A stretch of 64,000 nucleotides of DNA, taken from NCBI GenBank assembly GCA_018136815.1, contig CM030939.1:1533930-1597929 (forward strand). Direction: 5' to 3'. Position 1 is the stretch's first letter. Every line of letters starts with the position of its first letter. The notes under the pieces were generated by a model. That model was not told the DNA's origin. It ran no database searches and was given only the letters and a program-made list of their open reading frames with translations. Positions 56,901 to 64,000 of this stretch are shown here, one piece after another. This DNA is from Isochrysis galbana (taxonomy: Eukaryota > Haptophyta > Isochrysidales > Isochrysidaceae). The translations under genes and the position numbers were made by a program.

Positions 56901-59900
56901 GTGGAAAAAGTTGTTGGATGCTCAGCACTCAGGCATCGTCGACGTCATCTCAGGCCAACGGCTGGATGTGCGGGCCCAATGCATCCCAGTGACCATCGAA
57001 GGCACCATTGCCAACAATGCTGGCGAGGGCGCGGAATACGTTCATAAGTGGATCCTCCGTGAGCACTCGCGCCTGTCTCACGCGACACGTGACGCCCAAG
57101 AGCCCGCGTGCCTCCTCATCACTGCTGGCCCTGCGACGGGCAAGACGACGCTCACGAGCCAACTCTTGATGCAGCTCAAGGACGGGCCACTCGTGCCCAT
57201 TCTTGTGCGCGGCCAGCTGTGGAGAACAAGGCTTGTGGAGCGGTGCGACGTCTTCGCGGCTGCGTGGAACTGGGTCGACGCCTACGTGCAGGTCGAGTTC
57301 GAGAAGCAGCCTGCCGTTGTGGGCATGCTGCGGCAGGCAATGTGGTGCCGGCGCGCCGTGCTCCTTCTTGACGGGCTCGACGAGTGCGGCGGTGCGCGTG
57401 AGCTCTTTGAGGCGCACATCGGCAGTACGCTCGTGCCACAGGGCCACGTTGTGGTGGCGCTGTCTCGGCCAGCAGGACTGAGTGAGGCGAGCCTGCGTGC
57501 ATCCTGCCGTGCAAGCCTGCAGCCGTTAAGTGAGGAGCAGCAGCAACTCGTGCTCGAAAAGCGGCTGCCGGATGAGGATGAGCGCAAGAAGTTGTGGAGC
57601 TACATTTGCGAAAGGCTGCCGCTCGACGCGGACGGCAAGCACATCACCTCAAATCCTCTGATGCTCTCGATGCTAGCCTCGATCGCTGAATTGCGCATTG
57701 GCCGCGAGATGCCGCGCTCGGTCGCTGACTTGTACGAGGTGGCGACGGCCGCGATGCTGGCGCGTGTCAAAACGGGCACAGAGGACGCCTTGACGTCGGG
57801 GCCAACCACACCAAAACTGTATGAGCTCCTGCGCAAGCTGTTCATGCAGGCTCAGCTGGCCGAGCGACGCGTCATTGACTGCGAAATGATCAGTACTGCC
57901 GTTGGTGATGATGCGCCGTGGCTCATGGAGCACATACGCAGTGACCGCGTGCCGCTGCTGAGCCTCATTCAGGTGGAGCCACTTCAGGTGCAGGCGCCTC
58001 ACCTCTCGTTTCAGGAGTTCATGGCGGCGCTCGAGATTGCCGACGGCGCGGAGTTGCCAGTGAAGTCGGTGGAAAGGCTGAGCGCATTCTGGGTCAATGT
58101 GATGCGCCTTGGCAGTGGGCTCGGTGAGAAGTTTGGCAATGCAATTGTCGAGCAGCTAGGGCTCTTGACGGTTGAGGATATCGAAGTGGGCGAACCGGTC
58201 AATGCGGTAGCATGCTGTGCTGCGCTGAGGGCGGTGATGCAGTCGACGAGTGCAAAGACCAAAACGCTCAGGTGAGTCTTCCTAAGGGTGCTGACGACTT
58301 GCACTTGCATGTTGGCAGTTGTACGGGCAAGAGCGTCATTGTTGGGAGTAGACTCGCCTCCCCCCCCCTCCCATCGTGGTTCCTCCAATTCAGGCTTTCT
58401 AAATGCAACATTGGCGACGCAGGGATGAAGGAGCTTTTTGCAGCCACGCAATTCAAAGGGGCCCTGAACAATCTCGCAAATCTCAATCTCTCGTACAACA
58501 AAATTGGCCATGAGGGGATGAAGGCATTTGCAAAGGCCATATCGGAGGGGGCCTTCAATAATCTCGAAAATCTCAACCTCGCTGGCAACAAGATTGGCCT
58601 TGAGGGTATGAAATTCTTTGCCGAGGCCCTATCCAAGGGGGCCTTGAACAATCTCGAAAATCTCGTTCTCTTCAACAACCAAATTGGCCCTAAGGGGATG
58701 AAGGCATTTGTTGAGGCTCTATCCAAGGGGGCCTTGAATAATCTCGAAAATCTCAATCTCCGTGGGAACGAGATTGGCGATGAAGGAATGCAGGCATTTT
58801 CTGAGGCTCTTTCCAAGGGGGCCTTGAACAATCTCAAAAATCTCGTGTTGGACAAGTTTAGGATCGAGGGTGATGATTCTACAACAAGCCTCGATCTTTC
58901 ATGCAAAAGAATCAATGATGTTGACATGCACATCATCTCCAAGTTATTCTCCAATGGGGCCTTGAATAATCTCGAAAATCTCCATCTTGCCGAGAACAAA
59001 ATTGGCCACGAGGGGATGAAGGCATTCTCCAAGGCTCTATCCATGGGGGCCTTGAATTATCTCAAAAATCTTGATCTCTCTTGGAACAACATTGGCAATG
59101 AGGATGCCAAGTCTCTTGATCTATCACGCAAAGGAATCAATGTTTTTGACATGCAGATCATTTGCAAGTTATTCTCCAATGCGGCCTTGAACAATCTCAA
59201 AAATCTCGATCTCAACAACAACAAAATCGGCGATGAGGGGACGAAGGCATTTGCAGAGGCATTATCCAAGGGGGCCTTGAATAATCTCGAAAATCTCAAC
59301 CTCATTGGCAACAAGATTGGCCCTAAGGGTATGAAATTCTTTGCAGAGCTCCTATCCAAGGGGGCCTTGAAAAAACTCAAAAATCTCAATCTCAGTGGGA
59401 ACAAGATTGGCAATGAGGGGATGAAGGCATTTGCAGAGGTCCTATCCAAGGGGGCCTTGAACAATCTTGGAAATCTTGTGTTGGACAAGTTTATGATAAC
59501 GGGTGATGATTCTCCGGCAAGCCTCAATCTTTTTGGCAAAGGAATCAATGATGTTGACATGCAGATCATCTGCAAGTTATTCTCCAATGGGGCCATGAAC
59601 AATCTCAAAAATCTCGATCTCAAGATGAACAACATTGGCCCACAGGGGATGAAGGCATTTGCAAATGCCTTATCCAAGGGGGCCTTGAACAATCTCGAAA
59701 ATCTTGCTCTCTACAACAACAAAATCGACGATGAGGGGATGAAGGCATTTGTGGGGGCCATATCCAAGGGGGCTGTGAACAATCTCAAATATCTCAATCT
59801 CAAGTACAACAAAATTGGTGATGTGGGGATGAAGGCATTTGCCGCGGCCTTATCCATGGGGGCCTTGAACAATCTTGAAAATCTCGATCTCTCCTTGTAT

Positions 59901-60716
59901 AACAAAATTGGCCATGAGGGGATGAAGGCATTTGCAGGGGCTATATCCAAGGGAGCCTTGAGCAATCTCAAAACACTCAGTCTTGGGTCAAACCAAATCG
60001 GCAATGAGGGGATGAAGGCATTTGTTGAGGCTTTATCCAAGGACAATCTCGAAAATCTCGATCTTTGTAACAACAACATAGGCCCTGAGGGGATGAAGGC
60101 ATTTGCGGAGGCCATATCCAAGGGGGCCTTGAATAACCTCAAAAATCTCAAACTCTATTGGAACCACATTGGCGAAGAGGGGATGAAGGCATTTTCCGAG
60201 GCTCTATCCATGGGGGCCTTGAATAATCTCAAAAATCTCAGTCTCTTGAGGAACCAAATCGGCGATGAGGGGATGATGGCATTTGCTGAGGCGCTATCCA
60301 AGGGGGCATCGAACCATCTCGAAGATCTCAGTCTCAATGAAAACAAAATTGGCCACAAAGGGATCGAGGCATTTGCAGAGGCCATATCCAAGGGGGCTTT
60401 GAACAACCTCAAAAATCTCAACCTCTACGGCAATAACATTGGCGATGTGGGGATGATTTCATTTGCTGAGGCTTTATCCAAGGGGCCTTTGAACAATCTC
60501 AAAAACCTCGGTCTATCGCACAACAAAATTGACCTAAAGGGGATGAAGGCATTTCTGGAGGTCCTATCCAAGGGGGCCTTGAACAATCTCCAAAATCTCC
60601 AACTCTCGAACAACAAAATTGGCCATGAGGGTATGGAGGCACTTGCAAAGGCCATACCCACTCCCTTTCCTCCTTGCCTCGCCACCACCACCTTCTCCCA
60701 CTCCCGCTCCTCGTAA
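53974..60716 (+). CDS. NLR-type protein: HET/TIR-like - NACHT - LRR (two exons)
   Basis: Exon 1 is 53974-58271 and exon 2 is 58394-60716. The intron is GTGAGT...AATTCAG, and the split codon AG|G reads Arg. The product is 2,206 aa, or ~2,129 if it starts at the Met at 54205. Residues ~1-300 are low complexity, with LRLRGG at 97-102. Residues ~385-570 resemble HET/TIR-like domains (VLSYPWLSAEHPDPGG, GLFWDYASLPQ, LYASAVGTTVL, DRGWCFFESVV). Residues ~920-960 form a small barrel-like motif. NACHT spans ~1030-1400: P-loop GPATGKTT, Walker B VLLLDGLDECGG, sensor VVALSRPAG, and the HLSFQEFMAALE motif typical of NLRs. Exon 2 is ~23 ribonuclease-inhibitor-type LRRs. Known relatives in architecture (fungal HET-NACHT proteins, animal NLRs) sense ligands and trigger death or defence. 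The same role here is inference. Confidence 0.85.
58394..60655 (+). repeat. LRR-encoding 84-bp tandem array
   Basis: About 23 units of mostly 28 codons follow the pattern NNL(E/K)NLxLxxNxIGxEGMKAFAEALSKGAL. Units are nearly identical at the DNA level outside the x positions. Two longer variants (about 58837-58960 and 59470-59590) contain LVLDKF.I.GDD...IND.DM.II.KLFSNG. A third, shorter one near 59100-59190 keeps only its second half, which indicates higher-order duplication. Confidence 0.93.
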
Positions 60717-61189
60717 CTCTTCCTCGCCACCACTACTGTAACTGCTTTGGGGTTTGTGTTTGGGGGATGCGGAGGGGGAGGGAAATGGCAGGGAACATAC
60801 AGATTTTTGAGGTTGATGCTGAAAAACTATTGATATAGTTTTAGTGCAATGGAGCCCTGGTCGGCTGGCGGGGTTAGGGGGAGCGGGGGCGGAGGGGAAA
60901 AGGGGGGGGTATGGCGGTAAAGGGGTGACTGGGTCGGCCAGCTCGGCGGCGGGGTTGGTGGAGGGAGAGGTCGGGAGCAAGACACGCTCCATTATTGTCG
61001 AGTCGAGCGCTGCCGGAGGGCTCTGAGCCACTGCGTCGCGAGCGGCACCGGCGGTTAGCGCAGCGCTTTGCTAGGGCGGTCAAACAGTGGCTTTTTAAGC
61101 AATGCCGAATCCGCAGATGACAAGAATCGATGATATGCCGCCTGGGGGGGTGAAGTTTCGAGCATGTCTGAAGTGCTTGGGTATATGTG
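60717..61189. other. 3' flank of NLR gene with a LINE-like 5' motif
   Basis: At 60822-60851 AAAAACTATTGATATAGTTT and the following GCAATGGAGCC resemble the LINE 5' end, but the sequence after it is not ORF1. CTGTTTGACCGCCCTA is present inverted at 61074-61089. No gene was recognised. Confidence 0.45.
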
Positions 61190-61335
61190 ACGAATTGGGA
61201 TGGCCCTTAGGCCCTGAGGGCAATGAGGAAGGGGCCATGCCGGCGGCAGGCGCGGCGGAGGAGACGAGTTCGGAGGTGCTGACGGGCTGAAGCCCGTCAG
61301 CAGAGGAAGGCGGGCAGGCGGGCTTGAGCGAGGGC
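61190..61335 (-). repeat. Dispersed repeat, inverted copy of 25268-25405
   Basis: See 25268-25405. On the minus strand it lies inside a frame (61095-61568) reading LKPACPPSSADG...PVSTSELVSSA, suggesting a coding origin, perhaps a mobile-element ORF1. Confidence 0.7.
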
Positions 61336-62113
61336 GAGGACGGCGGCGAAAGCGACATTGAGCGAGCGGCGAGAGGCGAGGGCGAGTGAGAGGAGGGCTG
61401 TGGTGGCAGGGGCTGGCGAGGCGAAGAGGGATTGTAGGGTATGAGTGTTACGAGAGCGAGAGCGACGGATGACGACTGACGACAGGACGACGGACAGAGA
61501 CACCCAGGAAAACACCCCGACTCTCGCCCCACGACTTTCTCACATAACTCGACTGAAATCAAACCCAAACACTCCGGCCAGACGACAACGGACGACGATC
61601 AGAAGGCGATCTGTAGAAATCGAACAGCGACAGGTGAATCGAGAGAAACGAGCAAGCCAAAGGAAGAATCAACGAGAATCGAGACCGCGATGACCAACCA
61701 ACTCGGACTAAATCTAGACCATCGAGAACGCATCAAAACAGACTTCAAACAACGAGCGACGGCCATCAAAGCCTCAAACAAACTTGTGACGAAAAACCGC
61801 TCCCACGCGGTGACCATGAGCGCATGGCCAAACAAGTGATGACTCTCCCTCAGAGAGCACATCATATCATATCAAAGGACTCGAACTCGAAACTCGAAAT
61901 CGAAATGGAGCAACGGAAACGAAAGAAAGGGATGGGAGCGCGCAAATCGAGAGAAAGAATGAATGAAGACCGACGAACGACGAACGAAGAATGAGAGGGC
62001 TGCCTCGACACGCGCGCGGCGATCAAGACAAAGATCAAGGGGCAGATCAAGAGCGGGCCACATACCCAAGTCAACTTCCTAGGCAAGGCTTACTTCAAGC
62101 GATCAACAGACGC
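61336..62113. other. Degenerate region, possible element remains
   Basis: Plus-strand pieces look protein-like but are broken: 61690-61839 (MTNQLGLNLDHRERIKTDFKQRATAIKASNKL...) and the stretch around 62020-62220 (IKGQIKSGPHTQVNFLGKAYFKRSTDAQ...AFESTWSW). They may be remains of a mobile-element protein. No family was recognised. Confidence 0.3.
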
Positions 62114-63406
62114 TCAAGTGCAAGGGGCACACAAAATGGCAGAATGGAGAGGTGTCGCATTCGAATCCACTTGGTCCTGGACTATGGACTGGATTAACTC
62201 GAAGTCGTCGGATCCTTTGTAGAGCGCAGCTAACTCCTTTGGCGGTAGAGAGAGTAGGCCCTGCCACTCCCTTAAGGTATCTTCTTTCTCTTTAGGAGTG
62301 GTTGCTAGACTCGGGTCCGGAGGGTGCTCGGGGTTACTACCTGGCATTAATACGCTAGCCCGACCACCTGGCGAAGGCTGCGGCTTAGGGGTGGCGGTTG
62401 GTATCGGATTTGGCGTAGGGATTGGCTCATTGGGTTTTTGGTAGGTTGAAGGCGGGTAAACTTGGCTCGAAACCTGCGGCTGAGGGCTTGAGACGGTTCC
62501 TTCCCCCTCCTTCGTAACTCGCTTGGATAGCAGGTCGAGCATATCGCCTCGCAGACCCTGAAAAGCTTGGGAGAGCTCGTCACGGAGGGCTAGCTCACGC
62601 TCCTGGGCCTTGAGAAGAGATGATTGGAGCTCATGCACCATTTCATGGAGCTCCTTGACTTCCGCCTTAGTAGCTCCAGCCTCGCCGCGACCGATCTTGA
62701 TGGTGTTCTCGGACCATGACGTGACGGGTGCCTGGAGTGGAACAGTGGCTGTAGCGTAGTCTCTGTAGGCGGGGCTCCGGAGAGCGAAAAACGCGGCCTC
62801 AGCCGGCAATTTTGGCTCGCTTGCGGCACTTGGGGTTGAGCTGGACCGGATGCTAGGCAGAGGGTCTTCCTCCCACAGCTCAGCTTGCCCCAACATAGCT
62901 GTGGTCAATTCGGGGTTCTCGGGCACTTGAAGGCTAGCGTCCACAGGAGTGGCCTCGACCTTTGAATCAACGACGGCCGAGCGGTCGAGAGTCTCAGGAC
63001 GCTCCTGGGAAGCATTTTGTAGAGCACTTTGAGGCGGTTCTGATGGTGCAAGTCTCGTCTCGCCAGCCCCAAGGGTTCGCGAGTCGTCGTTCGGAGAAGA
63101 CAGAAAGCATTCAAGGTCATCCCCGGCAGAATTTTTGCAGACTTTTTCCTTGATTCCGGCCGAAGGCGCGGGTTTGAAGTTTGTACTTGTGGAGATGGAC
63201 TGTTCCCAGGATCCGGGTAAGGCTCCTGAGACTCCATCCTTGGCAACCCACGCGTCCGTAGGCGGCCTATCGACTTGGGTAGCGGGTGAAGATACTTGGG
63301 AAGGCTTGGGCACGGGTGCAGTGGTGACGGGGTCCGCGCGCGGCGGCGAGGGCGAATTTGGCGGTGCAGAGGGCGGTGGTGGGTCCATAGGAACAGATTG
63401 AATCAA
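62114..63406 (-). CDS. Pro-rich coiled-coil protein, possibly gag/ORF1-like
   Basis: 430 aa. The Pro/Ser-rich N-terminal half contains MDPPPPSAPPNSPSPP near the start; the Met at codon 7 is an alternative start. Then comes a coiled coil at ~245-300 (AEVKELHEMVHELQSSLLKAQERELALRDELSQAFQGLRGDMLDLLSK). A Pro-rich linker and a short helical C-terminus follow (KEDTLREWQGLLSLPPKELAALYKGSDDFELIQSIV). Layout and neighbourhood (element debris at 61336-62113) suggest a retroelement structural protein, but no zinc knuckle or enzyme is present. It could also be a host gene. Confidence 0.45.
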   Translation of the reverse strand: MIQSVPMDPPPPSAPPNSPSPPRADPVTTAPVPKPSQVSSPATQVDRPPTDAWVAKDGVSGALPGSWEQSISTSTNFKPAPSAGIKEKVCKNSAGDDLECFLSSPNDDSRTLGAGETRLAPSEPPQSALQNASQERPETLDRSAVVDSKVEATPVDASLQVPENPELTTAMLGQAELWEEDPLPSIRSSSTPSAASEPKLPAEAAFFALRSPAYRDYATATVPLQAPVTSWSENTIKIGRGEAGATKAEVKELHEMVHELQSSLLKAQERELALRDELSQAFQGLRGDMLDLLSKRVTKEGEGTVSSPQPQVSSQVYPPSTYQKPNEPIPTPNPIPTATPKPQPSPGGRASVLMPGSNPEHPPDPSLATTPKEKEDTLREWQGLLSLPPKELAALYKGSDDFELIQSIVQDQVDSNATPLHSAILCAPCT

Positions 63407-64000
63407 TCTCTAGTGGGTGATTTCTAGCGAGAGACCACACACAAGGCAGTAGGGGCTCAAGGGTACGAGGGGTCACGGTACGGCTTCGATCGCAGAGCGC
63501 TGCGACGGCTGCTGGGTGCGTACGAAGACACGCCACACCACTTTCTAACATAAACAAGGGCAACACGTAATAAACACGGGAGCGAATGCCACGGTGGGTC
63601 AACAGAGAGAGCAAAGAAGGAACCAATTGGCCAGAAGAGAACTCGTCGTCTCGTCGTCCTAGAGAAGGATTGCACACAGAAAAGGCGCGAAAGGGATTCA
63701 TCCATGCTTATTGAAGATCCTACAAGATTCATCGGCGAATAGCGTCTCAACGCGAGCACAGCGGCGTGCACTTTACCTATAGCTTTTCGTAGCTTAGCCA
63801 TGGAGTAGCTGGTAGACTTAAAAAGTCTAGAAGCTTACAGAGGTGTTAGACTTACAGAGTCTTAGATGCTTGAGGTTCTTGAGGGTGTACTTTAGCAAGC
63901 AAGATGCTCGCTACTTCCTTGGTCTTCATCGACACGTGCTTACTACTCCCTTGATCTCCATGCCTGGGTGATCAGTCCAGAGCTAGAGCATATTCCGAGT
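63407..64000. other. Upstream region of 62114-63406, window end
   Basis: Short frames on the minus strand (63267-63701, 63457-63801) are unsupported. Near 63800-63870 there are short repeats of GTAGACTTA / TTAGACTTACAGAG / TCTTAGATGCTTG. Nothing else was recognised. Confidence 0.35.

Noticed and set aside
58212-58393. LRR gene as a separate gene starting at 58212
   Set aside because: The first ~60 codons of that frame overlap exon 1 and the intron in another frame and do not look like an LRR cap. The GTGAGT/CAG intron joins both parts in frame.
58268-60733. Minus-strand frames of repeated RLFKAPLD-type sequence
   Set aside because: Antisense shadow of the LRR array, which repeats only because the sense repeats do.

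Overview
The window looks like nuclear DNA of a eukaryotic alga. It is GC-rich and gene-poor. Its few genes have GT-AG introns, long polypurine/polypyrimidine tracts lie next to gene starts, and retrotransposons and DNA transposons fill much of the rest. A DUF3727-type plastid protein with a signal-peptide-like leader and a Pro-rich, Cys-module secreted protein point to an organism with a secondary plastid, such as a haptophyte. That assignment is an inference from gene content, not proven.

Host genes, left to right. (1) DUF3727-like plastid protein, two exons, 455-1389 (+). (2) Unrecognised nuclear-type protein, 7513-8523 (+). (3) Predicted organelle TPR protein with a C-terminal membrane anchor, 14338-15315 (-). 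(4) Divergent FolD/MTHFD-like protein, three exons, 21821-23177 (+). (5) Glycoside hydrolase family 1 protein lacking the acid/base Glu, 26361-28373 (-). (6) Secreted protein of six Cys-rich modules joined by Pro-rich linkers, 32042-34618 (-). (7) CXC-motif protein, possibly transposon-derived, 37465-38589 (-). (8) Type II membrane protein with LEA2-like segments, 42372-44702 (+). (9) Disordered hypothetical protein, 47806-49800 (+). (10) A giant NLR-type gene, 53974-60716 (+). (11) A Pro-rich coiled-coil ORF, 62114-63406 (-), possibly gag-like.

The most notable locus is the NLR gene. An N-terminal HET/TIR-like domain is followed by a NACHT NTPase (P-loop GPATGKTT, Walker B VLLLDGLDE). A clean GT-AG intron of 122 bases then joins it in frame to about 23 ribonuclease-inhibitor-type leucine-rich repeats. 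This resembles fungal HET-NACHT allorecognition proteins and animal NLRs, but in an alga. A hAT transposon with a perfect target-site duplication (TSD) sits about 430 bp upstream.

The mobile fraction is rich. One non-LTR (LINE) family has the 5' start TATTGTTATAGTTT followed by ATGGAGCG, a CCCH-type ORF1 and an EEP-RT-CCHC ORF2. It is present as a 3.4-kb copy with a 17-bp TSD but with the RT deleted in frame, and as many 5', 3' and RT fragments. A second family borrows this 5' end and carries its own 333-334-codon ORF in two copies with 16-18-bp TSDs. A full hAT element (8-bp TSD) and a 506-bp non-autonomous relative with TIRs and an 8-bp TSD are also present. So are a Mutator-like 973-bp element (9-bp TSD), a piggyBac remnant, a hAT C-terminal relic, and a 1.2-kb insertion that carries an ankyrin-repeat gene fragment inside a LINE copy.
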